In this document: positions 1 to 10,300 of the stretch, piece after piece
Numbering within the stretch: the first letter of the stretch is position 1
Layout: every line of letters begins with the position of its first letter
Assembly (NCBI RefSeq): GCF_019968605.1
Contig: NZ_CP082966.1
Coordinates: forward strand, 3,647,501 to 3,711,500
Direction: 5' to 3'
From: Polaribacter litorisediminis
Lineage (GTDB): Bacteria > Bacteroidota > Bacteroidia > Flavobacteriales > Flavobacteriaceae
Length of the DNA stretch: 64,000 nucleotides
Notes under the pieces: model-generated
What the model was told of the DNA's origin: nothing
The model's database searches: none
What the model saw: only the letters and a program-made list of their open reading frames with translations
Translations under genes and position numbers: made by a program

Positions 1-792
1 CTTCAATTAAAAATTCCATTAATCGATCGAGTTGCAGGAAGATTGAGTTTAAAAATTCAGCAATTAGACGTAATTGTTGAAACAAAAACTTTAGATGATG
101 TTTTTGTAAAATTAAAAGTTTCTGTGCAGTATAAAGTAATCTCCGATAAAGTATATGATGCTTTTTACAAGCTAGATTATCCGCACGAACAAATAACTTC
201 TTATGTTTTTGATGTTGTAAGAGCAGAAGTTCCGAAAATGAAATTAGATGATGTATTTGTGAAAAAAGATGACATTGCCATTGCCGTTAAATCAGAATTA
301 AACGATGCCATGATGGAATATGGCTACGATATTATTAGAACTTTAGTGACTGATATTGACCCAGATGCTCAAGTAAAAATAGCCATGAACCGAATTAATG
401 CCGCGGATAGAGAAAAAACAGCCGCTCAATATGAAGGAGATGCACAACGAATTTTAATTGTTGAAAAAGCTAAAGCAGAAGCAGAAAGTAAGCGCTTACA
501 AGGACAAGGTATTGCAGACCAAAGAAGAGAAATTGCACGTGGTTTAGAAGAATCTGTAGATGTACTAAATAGAGTTGGTATTAATAGCCAAGAAGCCTCT
601 GCTTTGATTGTAGTTACACAACATTATGATACGTTACAATCTATTGGTAGCGAAACCAATTCTAATTTAATCTTGTTACCAAACTCACCACAAGCGGGTA
701 GTAATATGTTAAACGATATGGTTGCTAGTTTTACGGCTAGTAATCAAATTGGGGAAGCCATGAAAAGTCAAAAACCTAAAGAAAAGAAATAG
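1..792 (+). CDS. SPFH/band 7 (stomatin-like) protein, 5' truncated
   Basis: The reading frame is open from base 1, so the gene starts upstream; an internal TTG at 43 is not the true start. 263 residues are visible. The first ~140 residues match the SPFH/band 7 domain of stomatin/HflK-type proteins. A charged coiled-coil segment follows (about residues 145-190, rich in A, E, K, R, with KAKAEAESKRLQGQGIAD typical of the family), then a flexible tail ending in lysines. Family members form oligomeric scaffolds on membrane microdomains; the usual N-terminal membrane anchor lies outside the window. It converges on tatA and shares a bidirectional terminator with it. Family assignment is firm; the specific role is unknown. 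Confidence 0.88.
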   Translation, partial: LQLKIPLIDRVAGRLSLKIQQLDVIVETKTLDDVFVKLKVSVQYKVISDKVYDAFYKLDYPHEQITSYVFDVVRAEVPKMKLDDVFVKKDDIAIAVKSELNDAMMEYGYDIIRTLVTDIDPDAQVKIAMNRINAADREKTAAQYEGDAQRILIVEKAKAEAESKRLQGQGIADQRREIARGLEESVDVLNRVGINSQEASALIVVTQHYDTLQSIGSETNSNLILLPNSPQAGSNMLNDMVASFTASNQIGEAMKSQKPKEKK

Positions 793-813
793 TTATTAAA
801 AATAATGCCTATA

Positions 814-850
814 AAAAAGCTCAATTTGTTAGGTACAAATTGAGCTTTCT
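814..850. terminator. Bidirectional intrinsic terminator
   Basis: A perfect 14-bp stem (AAAGCTCAATTTGT / ACAAATTGAGCTTT, 816-829 and 835-848) with a 5-nt loop, flanked by A and T runs. It lies between the convergent SPFH gene and tatA, so it can serve both strands. Confidence 0.85.
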
Positions 851-869
851 ATTTTATATAAACAAAAGA

Positions 870-1061
870 TTATTTCTTTTCTTCTAATTTTTCTTCACCT
901 TCTTCTTTTGAAGCCTTTTTAAACTCTTTTAAACCACCACCGATACCTTTCATTAATTCTGGAATTTTTTTACCACCAAACAATAATAAAAGTGCTAAAG
1001 CGATAAGAATCCAGGATCCTCCTCCAGGCATTCCTAATAAAAAAATATTTAAAGTATTCAT
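870..1061 (-). CDS. tatA: Sec-independent translocase subunit TatA/TatE
   Basis: 63 residues, the normal length for a short TatA. A single hydrophobic helix (about residues 16-28) is followed by the hinge FGGKKIPEL and an amphipathic glycine/lysine-rich helix ([14 protein letters not shown]), then a charged E/K tail. This is the TatA/TatE architecture that builds the pore for folded twin-arginine substrates in the inner membrane. TatC is not in the window. A TATCTTTG box 20-30 bases upstream gives a short leader. TatA versus TatE cannot be separated by sequence alone. Confidence 0.93.
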   Translation of the reverse strand: MNTLNIFLLGMPGGGSWILIALALLLLFGGKKIPELMKGIGGGLKEFKKASKEEGEEKLEEKK

Positions 1062-1082
1062 AATTTCTAAATTTTAATAGTA

Positions 1083-1090
1083 CAAAGATA
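1083..1090 (-). promoter_or_regulatory. -7 promoter box of tatA
   Basis: On the minus strand this reads TATCTTTG, a perfect match to the Bacteroidetes -7 consensus TAnnTTTG, about 22 bases before the tatA ATG. No clear -33 TTTG was found. Confidence 0.6.
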
Positions 1091-1104
1091 CAAAAAGGAT
1101 TCTA

Positions 1105-1794
1105 TTAATTTCTTTTTTGAATAATACCACCCATTATTTTTTTATCTTTAATAACTTCTGGGTTTCCTTTATAAAAAATGGAACCTCCAAAACTTACTTT
1201 AGCATTCAAAGTTTCTCCTGCCATAATTTCTGCTTTTGCTCCCGTTCCTGCCTTTACCGTACTATTTGATTTCGTTTGTAAACCAAAACCATTATAAACT
1301 CCGTACAAATCTACATCCACTGTTTGGTTTTTTACGGAACCGGTTAGTTTTACAATCCCACCAGAGGAAGCTCTTACTTCTAAATGTTTCACTTTTAAAA
1401 CTAAATTGATAAAAGCTCTTTCTTGCGCGTTTACTTCTAATTTATCTTGTATAATTTCTTTTGCTGTAATTGTTGCACCTTCATTTGCATCTATGGTAGC
1501 CAAATTTTCATTATAATATAAGGTAACTAAAACTTCTCCGTCTGCTAAATTATCCTCCGGATTTAGTGAAAAAGGTAATGATATTTTTAAAATGTTATTC
1601 ACATTCTTAACCTTTACATTTTCTGATTTTTTGCCAGTAATTACTAATTTATTCTCTGTAGATTTTATCAACTCTAAAGCAATACCGTTGTAAACTTTTA
1701 AGATTGTATAATCCCCTAAATTTTTAGTAACTGTGCTTTGCGCTACTTGTGATATGCTAAATAATATTGCACTTATAAAAACTATTTTTTTCAT
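1105..1794 (-). CDS. Secreted head-GIN (DUF2807) domain protein
   Basis: 229 residues with an N-terminal signal peptide (about 1-20, MKKIVFISAILFSISQVAQS). The rest is a repetitive beta-rich domain (about 25-215) of alternating polar/hydrophobic short strands such as 'LEVNAQERAFINLVLKVKH' and 'VKAGTGAKAEIMAGETLNAK', typical of the head-GIN/DUF2807 putative auto-transporter adhesin fold, a right-handed beta helix. These are widespread periplasmic or surface proteins in Bacteroidetes without a settled function. It lies 43 bases upstream of tatA on the same strand and may be separately transcribed. Confidence 0.8.
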   Translation of the reverse strand: MKKIVFISAILFSISQVAQSTVTKNLGDYTILKVYNGIALELIKSTENKLVITGKKSENVKVKNVNNILKISLPFSLNPEDNLADGEVLVTLYYNENLATIDANEGATITAKEIIQDKLEVNAQERAFINLVLKVKHLEVRASSGGIVKLTGSVKNQTVDVDLYGVYNGFGLQTKSNSTVKAGTGAKAEIMAGETLNAKVSFGGSIFYKGNPEVIKDKKIMGGIIQKRN

Positions 1795-1964
1795 TATGAT
1801 TGAATTTGATTGATCATTACTAGATTTAAATCAATAAGTGTACCACTATAAAGACTTTTTTTGTTTTTTATTGTGACAAAACTATAAAATTATGAATACT
1901 TTTAACTACTAAAACAGCAACTTTATGAGGTATTTAAACCCTAAAAATGGCAGCTATTATAAAA

Positions 1965-4190
1965 TTAAGATAGCTCTTCTATCAAATTAAAATCTAAATG
2001 TTTACGTTCTAAATCTGTATTTTTTACTTTTATTTTTACAGCATCACCCAGTTGATACATGTTTTTAGTAGATTGCCCAATAATAGCATACTGCTTTTCA
2101 TCAAAAATATAATAATCGCTTTTTATATCTCTAATTCTTACCATTCCTTCGCATTTATTGGATGAAATTTCTACATAAATTCCCCATTCTGTAACACCTG
2201 TAATTACGCCATCGAAAACTTCATCTTTATGATCTTGCATGTATTTAACTTGCATGTATTTTATCGATGATCTTTCTGCTTTAGAAGCTAATTCTTCTCT
2301 TTTTGAAGAATGCTTACACCTTTCTTCATAAGGAAGCGCTTTCGGCGAATCTCCTCCCTCTAAATAATGTTGTAATAATCTGTGTGTCATTACATCTGGA
2401 TAACGTCTTATAGGCGATGTAAAATGACTATAATAATCAAAAGCCAGACCATAATGCCCAATATTATTTGTGGTATAGACTGCTTTAGACATCGTTCTAA
2501 TGGTTAAAGTCTCAATCATGTTTGATTCTGCCTTTCCACTTACAGCGCTTAATAATTTATTTAAAGATTCTGATGTAGATTCTTTCGTTTCTGTATTAAT
2601 TTTATATCCGAATTTGCTAATAATGTTTTGTAAAGAAGCCAATTTCTCATCGTCTGGTTCGTCATGAACTCTATAAATAAAAGTTTTACCCGAAGGTTTT
2701 CCTTTGTTACTTCCTATAAATTCTGCTACTTTTCTATTTGCTAATAACATAAATTCTTCAATTAATTTATTAGCATCTTTCGATGTTTTAAAGAAAACGC
2801 CCATTGGGTTTGCATCTTCATCTAAATGGAACTTCACTTCTACTCTATCAAAAGAAATAGCGCCTTGTTTCATACGTTTATCACGCATCATTTTTGCTAA
2901 TTTATCAAGGGTTAAAGTAGCCTCTACAATTTCTTTAGTTACTGTATATTCCTTATCTGTGATAGAAATATCCAAAGGCATTTGATACGATTTCATCTCC
3001 TCAGAAATCTCACAATTTTCTATAATAGATTGTGCTTCTTCGTAGGCAAAACGCTGATCTGAATACGTTACAGTTCTACCAAACCATTCATGTATAATTT
3101 GTGCTTTTTCGTTGATTTCAAAAACAGCAGAAAAGGTTAATTTTTCTTCATTTGGCCTTAAAGAACAAACGCCGTTAGAGAGCATTTCTGGCAACATTGG
3201 CACTACTCTATCTACTAAATAAACAGAAGTAGCTCTTTTATAAGCTTCATCATCTAAACTAGTTTTTGGTTGCAAATAATGAGAAACGTCTGCAATATGA
3301 ATGCCTATTTCATAATTACCATTTTTTAGTTTTGTAAAGGATAAAGCGTCATCAAAATCTTTTGCATCTTTCGGATCTATGGTAAATGTTAAGTCCTTGC
3401 GCATATCTCTACGTTTAGAAATCTCTTCTTTAGTAATTTCTAAAGGTAAACTTTCTGCTTCTTTTTCTATTTCGGGCTCAAATTCGTAAGGTAAATCATA
3501 CTCTAATAAAATAGAGTGCATTTCTGTACTATGTTCGCCAGGTTTACCAAGAACTGTGGTAATTTTTCCAAACGGATTTTTAGAGTTTTGAGGCCAATCT
3601 ATTAATTTTACTTGCACTTTATCGCCATCTTCTGCCCCATTCATTTTACTTTCGGCAATAAAAATATCTGCGTACATTTTCGTACTATCAGGAATAACAA
3701 AACCAAAGTTTTTGCTCTTTTGTAAAACTCCCACAAATTCTGTTTTAGCCCGCTCTAAAACTTCTACAACATCTGCTTCTAACTTATTACTGCGTTTTCT
3801 CTTATATACATAAGCTCTAACCACATCACCATGCAGACCTTTACCTAAATTTATATTCGGTATAAAGATATCATTTTCGTAATCATCGGTTATAAAATAT
3901 CCATTGCCATTAGACGTAATGTCTAAAGTTCCTAACGAGTATTTTCTATCCTCATTGATTTTAAATTTTCCTCTTTCTACTTCCTTAATTTTTTTATTGG
4001 CAGTTAACTCGGCTAATTTCTTTACAATTTGTGTTTTACCATCAGTATCAGAAATTTTTAATTTTGCAGCAATTTGTTTATGGTTATAAACCTTCGTGCT
4101 ATCTTCGTTTAAAATTCTAAATATATTTTTAGTTAAGTCTTTTACAACATTCCCTTTCTTTTTATATATTTTTTTCTTCTTTCTTGTCAT
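1965..4190 (-). CDS. rnr: Ribonuclease R
   Basis: 741 residues, normal for RNase R. A basic N-terminus and winged-helix region (about 1-75) is followed by two cold-shock-like domains (~85-235). The RNB catalytic domain starts near residue 265 with TIDPKDAKDFDDALS, which carries the Asp cluster for Mg2+; 'FTSPIRRYPDVMTHRLLQ' is the conserved RNB signature. An S1 RNA-binding domain lies at the C-terminus (VFDGVITGVTEWGIYVEI). The enzyme is a processive 3'-5' exoribonuclease for structured RNA. It is divergent from the lipid kinase gene, sharing a 112-bp intergenic region. Confidence 0.96.
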   Translation of the reverse strand: MTRKKKKIYKKKGNVVKDLTKNIFRILNEDSTKVYNHKQIAAKLKISDTDGKTQIVKKLAELTANKKIKEVERGKFKINEDRKYSLGTLDITSNGNGYFITDDYENDIFIPNINLGKGLHGDVVRAYVYKRKRSNKLEADVVEVLERAKTEFVGVLQKSKNFGFVIPDSTKMYADIFIAESKMNGAEDGDKVQVKLIDWPQNSKNPFGKITTVLGKPGEHSTEMHSILLEYDLPYEFEPEIEKEAESLPLEITKEEISKRRDMRKDLTFTIDPKDAKDFDDALSFTKLKNGNYEIGIHIADVSHYLQPKTSLDDEAYKRATSVYLVDRVVPMLPEMLSNGVCSLRPNEEKLTFSAVFEINEKAQIIHEWFGRTVTYSDQRFAYEEAQSIIENCEISEEMKSYQMPLDISITDKEYTVTKEIVEATLTLDKLAKMMRDKRMKQGAISFDRVEVKFHLDEDANPMGVFFKTSKDANKLIEEFMLLANRKVAEFIGSNKGKPSGKTFIYRVHDEPDDEKLASLQNIISKFGYKINTETKESTSESLNKLLSAVSGKAESNMIETLTIRTMSKAVYTTNNIGHYGLAFDYYSHFTSPIRRYPDVMTHRLLQHYLEGGDSPKALPYEERCKHSSKREELASKAERSSIKYMQVKYMQDHKDEVFDGVITGVTEWGIYVEISSNKCEGMVRIRDIKSDYYIFDEKQYAIIGQSTKNMYQLGDAVKIKVKNTDLERKHLDFNLIEELS

Positions 4191-4302
4191 TAATTCTTAC
4201 TTCTTGATTATGTACTACCAAAATACGATTATTAAATGTATTTGTTGATTAAAAAATAGTTATCAAACTATTATTGTATTTTGGCTTTTTAAATTTTTAT
4301 TT

Positions 4303-5232
4303 ATGTCTAATTCCGTCAAGCTAAATGCTGGCTCTTGGTTTATAATTGCAAATCCTACTTCTGGAAATCGGAATTTTTCTAAACAATGGAAGGAAATTCA
4401 GCAATTATTAACACAAGAGAACATAGACTTCTCTTTTGTTTTTACACAGTTTTCTAAACATGAAATTAAATTGGTTGATGCTGCAATTCAACAAGGGTTT
4501 AGAAATATTATTTCTGTAGGTGGAGACGGCACACTACATCATGTAGTAAACGGAATAATGTTGCAAAGATATGTAAAAACTTCTGATATAACTATTGCGG
4601 TAATTCCTTTAGGAACAGGAAATGACTGGATAAAGACCTATAACATTCCGAATTCGATTAAAAAAGCAATCCATATCATTGCTAATAAGAAAACAATTTT
4701 ACAAGATATTGGCGTTTTACAAACTGAAAATAACATAATTTCTTATTTTAACAATGTTGCAGGTTTAGGATATGACGGCTATATTGTTTACAAACTAGAA
4801 AAATTAAAACGTTTTGGAGCTATTGCGTATTTGTTAGCCGGAATTTCTGGTCTACTTTTTTATAAAAAAGCTGATTTTAAAATTATTTTTGATGATAAAA
4901 TAATAGAAACCAAATGCTTAATGGTTTTATTCGGAATTTGTAAATTTTCTGGTGGTGGCATGCAGTTTACAAAAGATGTACATACAACTGATGGTTTGTT
5001 AGATATAACGATTGCTAAAAATTTAAATTTATTTGATTTAATCATCAATATAAACAAACTATATAACGGACATATAGCAAGTCATAAAAAAATAGAAACC
5101 TACAAAACCAAAGAAATAACGGTAATTCCAAAATATTCCAATTCAATGATTCAGGCAGATGGCGAATTGATTGGAAAAGGGAAAGTAAAGGTAAAAATTA
5201 TAGAAAAGGCGTTGAATTTTGTGGTGAATTAA
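4303..5232 (+). CDS. Diacylglycerol kinase family lipid kinase
   Basis: 309 residues with the DAGK catalytic domain: IIANPTSGNRN near the N-terminus, the nucleotide-binding VGGDGTLHHVVNGIM (GGDGT at 73-77), and PLGTGNDW near residue 105. The C-terminal half carries the family's 'GGGMQFTKDVHTTDGLLDI' element. It resembles YegS/DgkB/BmrU-type soluble lipid kinases, which phosphorylate diacylglycerol or related lipids at the membrane face. Substrate is not determinable. Its 3' end overlaps the -33 element of the downstream sigma-factor promoter. Confidence 0.9.
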   Translation: MSNSVKLNAGSWFIIANPTSGNRNFSKQWKEIQQLLTQENIDFSFVFTQFSKHEIKLVDAAIQQGFRNIISVGGDGTLHHVVNGIMLQRYVKTSDITIAVIPLGTGNDWIKTYNIPNSIKKAIHIIANKKTILQDIGVLQTENNIISYFNNVAGLGYDGYIVYKLEKLKRFGAIAYLLAGISGLLFYKKADFKIIFDDKIIETKCLMVLFGICKFSGGGMQFTKDVHTTDGLLDITIAKNLNLFDLIININKLYNGHIASHKKIETYKTKEITVIPKYSNSMIQADGELIGKGKVKVKIIEKALNFVVN

Positions 5233-5246
5233 ATTTTTTATCTTTG
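5218..5246 (+). promoter_or_regulatory. Promoter of the FecI-type sigma gene
   Basis: TTTG (5218-5221) and TATCTTTG (5239-5246) are spaced by 17 bp, matching the Bacteroidetes -33/-7 consensus. The next plus-strand gene starts at 5471, so the transcript would have an untranslated leader of roughly 218 nt. The -33 element lies inside the end of the lipid kinase gene. Confidence 0.55.
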
Positions 5247-5470
5247 CAATTTGCCAAAATAATAAAACCTTTAACTTATTCATATATAACTGATTATACC
5301 CAAATACCCAAAATTTTTCAAGCTCACAAAAGTTTGGTTTAAAGAAAAAGATTCGGCAAACATATCTGTCTTTATGAAAACAAATTCTTTTGTAAGATGT
5401 TGATTTTATTTAGATTCGTACCATAATAGCAAATACCTTAATTTAAAAGAAACGCTTCTTTTGACTAAAA

Positions 5471-6070
5471 ATGAAAAAAACAGAAAATAAAGAGCTTATA
5501 AAATTTGTTCACTTTAAAAAAGGAAACGAAGCGGCTTTTGAGTACTTTTTTTATAAATTTTACAACCACATTGTTGGCTTTTGTATCCAATTTATTTATG
5601 ATGAAAATGATGCTAAAGAACTTGCACAAGAAGCTTTTTTAAATCTTTGGACCCAAAGAGAAAAAATAAAAACTGTAAACGGAATATCCTCTTTTTTATA
5701 TACCTATTCTAAATCTAAATGCCTAAATATTATTAGACATAGAAAGGTAAAAGAAAAATATATAAACCAAACTTTAAACAAAAAAGAAGCGCAATTAAAT
5801 ACAGAAATATTAGAATCCTTGCAATTCGATTCTTTAACTATCACCGAACTCGAAGATCTTATTTTTAGTTCTATTGAGGAATTACCTAAAAAAACCAAAG
5901 AAATTTTTAGAAGAAAAAGAATAGATCAGAAAAAAAACCAAGAAATTGCTGATGAAATGAATATTTCTATCAAAACGGTAGAAGTTCATTTTTCTAACGC
6001 AATAAAGGTTTTAAAGACTAAATTGTCAGATTATCTGCCAGCAATCTTACTTTATTTGATATTAAATTAA
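5471..6070 (+). CDS. ECF RNA polymerase sigma factor (FecI-like)
   Basis: 199 residues. Region 2 (about 20-90) includes 'DENDAKELAQEAFLNLWTQREKI', typical of sigma-70 region 2, and region 4 (about 130-190) ends in the helix-turn-helix 'NQEIADEMNISIKTVEVHF'. Length and sequence fit Bacteroidetes FecI-type extracytoplasmic sigma factors. It is followed after 77 bp by an anti-sigma FecR gene and then an STN-domain SusC, the standard cell-surface signalling arrangement: ligand in the outer-membrane transporter signals through FecR to release this sigma, which then activates the transporter operon. Confidence 0.92.
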   Translation: MKKTENKELIKFVHFKKGNEAAFEYFFYKFYNHIVGFCIQFIYDENDAKELAQEAFLNLWTQREKIKTVNGISSFLYTYSKSKCLNIIRHRKVKEKYINQTLNKKEAQLNTEILESLQFDSLTITELEDLIFSSIEELPKKTKEIFRRKRIDQKKNQEIADEMNISIKTVEVHFSNAIKVLKTKLSDYLPAILLYLILN

Positions 6071-6147
6071 CATTTTTTTTAGGGTTTTGTACTACTAATG
6101 TGTACAAACAGTAGAGGGGTTTGCATATTCTCTACTAAAAAAGTAAA

Positions 6148-7275
6148 ATGATTCAGAATTTAATATTTAAATATTTAAACAACCAGGCTTCAGAAAATGA
6201 AGTTTCTAAGGTTTTTGATTGGATTGAACAATCAGAAGAAAATAAACAAGAATTTATTCGTTTAAAAAAATTATGGATGTTATCTGGATCTTATTCCAAC
6301 ACCAAAAATTTATTTGAATGGAATAAAATTAAAAATAAACTTTCTGCACCCAAAAAATCAATTTTTAACCAAGTTTTAAAATACGCTGCTGTTCTTGTAT
6401 TGCTGGTGGCTGGTGCTCATTATATCACCACTATTTCTGTTAAAACTGAGGAGAAAAATACAGTAGAAAATTTTGTTATTTTAGAAAAAAGCTCAGGTAC
6501 AATAGAATACATTTCTGATAAAAAAGATAAAATTGTAAAAGACACTTTAGGAAATATCATTGCCAAAAAAAACAACAAAGAGCTTATTTATTATAAAAAT
6601 CCCTCAACTAAAAAAACGATTTATAACACGATAAAAGTTCCGTTTTCTAAAACCTTTAAAGTGGTACTTTCTGATGGAACGATTGTTCATTTAAATGCTG
6701 GGACTTCTTTTACGTATCCAGAACAATTTAATTTGGCGAATAATAGAAAAGTAAGCTTACAAGGAGAAGCTCATTTCGAGGTGTTTAAAGACAAAACAAA
6801 ACCTTTTATTGTAGAAGCAAATGATGTAAATATCGAGGTTTTAGGCACCACTTTTAATCTAAGTAACTATGAAGAAGATGGTTTTATTGATTGCGTTTTA
6901 ACGGAAGGTTCTGTGCGTTTATCAGAAAGAGATAATCAAGAAAACGCTATCTTTTTACAACCAAACCAAAAAGTAACTTGGCAAAAGAATAAAAGTAGTT
7001 TTATAGCTAAAGACGTAAATCCTGAAAACTACACTGCTTGGATTCATGGTGAATTAGTATTTCATAAAGATTCTTTTACCAATATTTCAAAAAAAATAGA
7101 GCGGTATTATAATGTTAAAATCATTAATAATTATACTTTTTTAGCTTCTCAAGAATTTACTGGGACTATAAAAATTAAAGAATCTAATGTAGAAAATATT
7201 TTAGAACTTTTTAAATTAGATACACCGTTTACCTATAAAAAAAAGCAGAATATTATAGAAATTTATCATCCTTAG
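6148..7275 (+). CDS. FecR-family anti-sigma factor / sigma regulator
   Basis: 375 residues: a cytoplasmic N-terminal helical part (1-70, sigma-binding), one transmembrane segment (~76-96, AAVLVLLVAGAHYITTI), a periplasmic FecR beta domain (~165-290; 'VVLSDGTIVHLNAGTSFTYP', 'GEAHFEVFKD'), and a C-terminal DUF4974-type domain (~305-375) that contacts the transporter's STN domain. It is in the same operon as the ECF sigma upstream and the SusC downstream (46-bp gap). It is inferred to relay transporter occupancy to the sigma factor. Confidence 0.92.
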   Translation: MIQNLIFKYLNNQASENEVSKVFDWIEQSEENKQEFIRLKKLWMLSGSYSNTKNLFEWNKIKNKLSAPKKSIFNQVLKYAAVLVLLVAGAHYITTISVKTEEKNTVENFVILEKSSGTIEYISDKKDKIVKDTLGNIIAKKNNKELIYYKNPSTKKTIYNTIKVPFSKTFKVVLSDGTIVHLNAGTSFTYPEQFNLANNRKVSLQGEAHFEVFKDKTKPFIVEANDVNIEVLGTTFNLSNYEEDGFIDCVLTEGSVRLSERDNQENAIFLQPNQKVTWQKNKSSFIAKDVNPENYTAWIHGELVFHKDSFTNISKKIERYYNVKIINNYTFLASQEFTGTIKIKESNVENILELFKLDTPFTYKKKQNIIEIYHP

Positions 7276-7320
7276 GATATAGAAATGATCCATAAAACAT
7301 CCAAATATTCATCCCCAATA

Positions 7321-10300
7321 ATGAAAAAAACTTTTTTTCTTTTAGGTTTTCTATTCTTAATAGTTTCAAGCACGTTTTCACAAACTGTGACTATTAATAA
7401 AAAAAATAAACCTTTAAGAGAAATTATTGAAACACTAGAAGAACAAACAACGTACAGAGTTTTATTCAATACGAATAAAGTAAGTAGTTCTAAAAGAGTA
7501 TCTATAGAAGTTCGCAATGTAAGCTTAACAGAAGTGCTAAATCTACTCACTAAAAAGATAAATGTTGCCTATGTGATAAAAGATAAGCAAATTCTATTTA
7601 TTGATAAAAAACCTGAAATTAAAAAGAGAGAAATCTCTGGAATTGTAAAAAGTAAGTCGGACAATTTTGGGATCCCAAACGCAACCATACTTATGAAGGG
7701 AACTAAAAAAGGAGCCATTACAGATTTTGATGGTAATTTTAAGTACCTTATTCAGTCCAAAGATATAAAATCTGTAATTTTAGAATTCTCTTATTTAGGT
7801 TTTCAAACCAAAGAAGTTACTCTAGGAAATGAATCGTATTTTGAAGTTTATTTGGAGGAAGAAACTACTAGTTTAAGTGAAATTGTGATTACATCCTCTT
7901 ACGGAACTTCTAAACTAAAAGAGGAAGTTGTGGGTAGCATTGCATCGGTAAAAGCATCAGAATTAGGCGTAGAACAACCTGTGGTTTCTTTTGATGAACT
8001 TTTAGAAGGACAAATTGCTGGGGTATCCATTCAAGCCGGACCGCAATTAGGGGAATCTGTAAAAATAGATATTAGAGGTCAAGGTTCAATCACTCCTTTA
8101 AATGGTAATGTAGTGGGTACTTCTACCCAACCTTTAATTATTATTGATGGTATTATTTTATCTGAAGAAACAGGTTTAGATGGTAATAACTTTTTTGATG
8201 TTGGTGAGGGTCTTTTATCTGAAAACATCCTAAATCCTTTAGCAAAAATTGGCATTGATGATATAGAAAGTTTTAATATTTTAAAAGATGCTGCTGCTGT
8301 TGGTTTGTATGGTGCAGATGCTGCAAATGGAGTCATTATTATTACTACTAAAAAAGGTAAAAAAGGAGCTTTAAAATTTACAGCCTCCACTCAAATGGGT
8401 GTTACCACTGCTTTTAATGGTTTAAAATATTTAAACGGAGAGCAATACCAAACCGTAATTAACGAATACAATTTAAATAGCGGTAATCTACAAAACATTC
8501 AACCTTGGAATGGTGTAAATACAGATTGGTTTCATCTGCTAAATACCACAGGTGTTTTTAACAGAGTTAATTTTAGTGCTTCTGGTGGAATTAAAAACAT
8601 TACTTACAGAGCAAGTTTAGGATATCAAAAAACAAAAGAAGCTCAAATTAACAACTCTTTTCAAAAACTAAATTCTTCATTTTCTATAAGATATAATAAA
8701 AATAAGTTCAATACATCACTCGTATTTTCTCCCTCAATTACTTTAAAAGAAGACCCAAATAAATTGTATTCTTTTGCATTACCCCCAACAATTCCTGTGT
8801 TTGATGATGATGGTAATTACACACCATTTGCAAGCTTTGGTAATCCATTAGCGGTTGCCAATCAAAACATATCAAAAGCACAAACAATTGCTTTTTTAAC
8901 AAGCATTAATGCAAACTATAGTTTTAGCGATCGCTTAAAATTTTCCACTTTATTTGGGTTTGATTTTTCTAATAAAGATGAAGATCGGTTCTTTTCAGGA
9001 TTAAATGGTTCTGGAGATTTTGGTACAGATAACGATTCTCCTTACTTTAGAGACGAAACAGATAGTTTTGGTTTGGTAAAAGGGAGACGTATGTTAAGAA
9101 ACAGAGATACAAGACGTTGGAACTGGAATGCCTCTTTAGCTTACAACAATACTTTTAGAGAACATCATAATATTGATGGTATTCTAGGAATAGAAGCCCG
9201 AAAAGAAAAAGTAAATTTTGGCTACGAAAGAGGAAATGGTTTTGATAATTTAAGTGTACCTCAACCCATTTCTACTGCCTTTGAACAAGATTATCAAACC
9301 GATTTTTCTGAAAGTGCAGGTAGGTCTCTATTTAGTCAATTTAATTACAACTTTAAGAAAAAATATTTCTTTTTAGTCAACTTTAGAATCGATCAAAGTT
9401 CTGCTTTTGGTGATGATAAAAACACCGCTTTTAATGGTGGTATTGGTGCTAGTTGGAATTTAAGCAGTGAATCTTTTTTAAGTGATAGTAATTTTGTAGA
9501 CTTTTTAAGAACAAGAATAAGTTATGGTACCACAGGTAACTCAAGAATTGGTTCTTACAGAGCGTTAGGTTTGTATACCTTAAATCAAAATGGATACAAT
9601 GGTTTGCCTTATGGAAATTTAACGAGTGCCCCTAACCCAAATTTAACTTGGGAAACGAATAAAAAATTTAACTTTGGTATCGATTTTAACTTTTTAAAAC
9701 GTTTTAAATTTACCACAGATTTCTTTAGAGATGTTATTGTAGATCAAATTGTTTCTAGAGATGTCATTATAGAATCTGGTTTTACATCAGCACAAATAAA
9801 TGGTGCAGAAATGTACAATCAAGGAATTGAATTTTCTTTAAATGCGAACGTTGTAGATTCTGATAAATTTTCTTGGAGTTCAAACTTTAACATTACTACT
9901 ATTAGAAATAAAGTAACTTCTTTAGTAGGTTTAGGTTCAGATTTTTCTTCAGCAGAAGCAGCAAGAGCACAAACAGTGGGCTATGCAACCTCTACTCTTT
10001 GGGGTTTTGATTTTATTGGAATTGATCCTGCAACAGGCCGTGAATTGTTTAATATTGATGATCAAATTTATGATGGCGCGCAAGTAAGATCTTTGTTTGA
10101 TGCTTCTAATTGGAAACCCATTGGTGACTCTCAAGCTGAATTTTTTGGGGGTATGCGGAATTCATTTACTTATAAAAACTTTAATTTAAACATTATTACC
10201 TCTTTTACCTATGGTGCAGATATTTTAGTAGATAGAGTATTGTTTGATAATTACAGAGTGTTATCCAACAGAAATATTAGTGTAAATGTTTTTGAAGATG

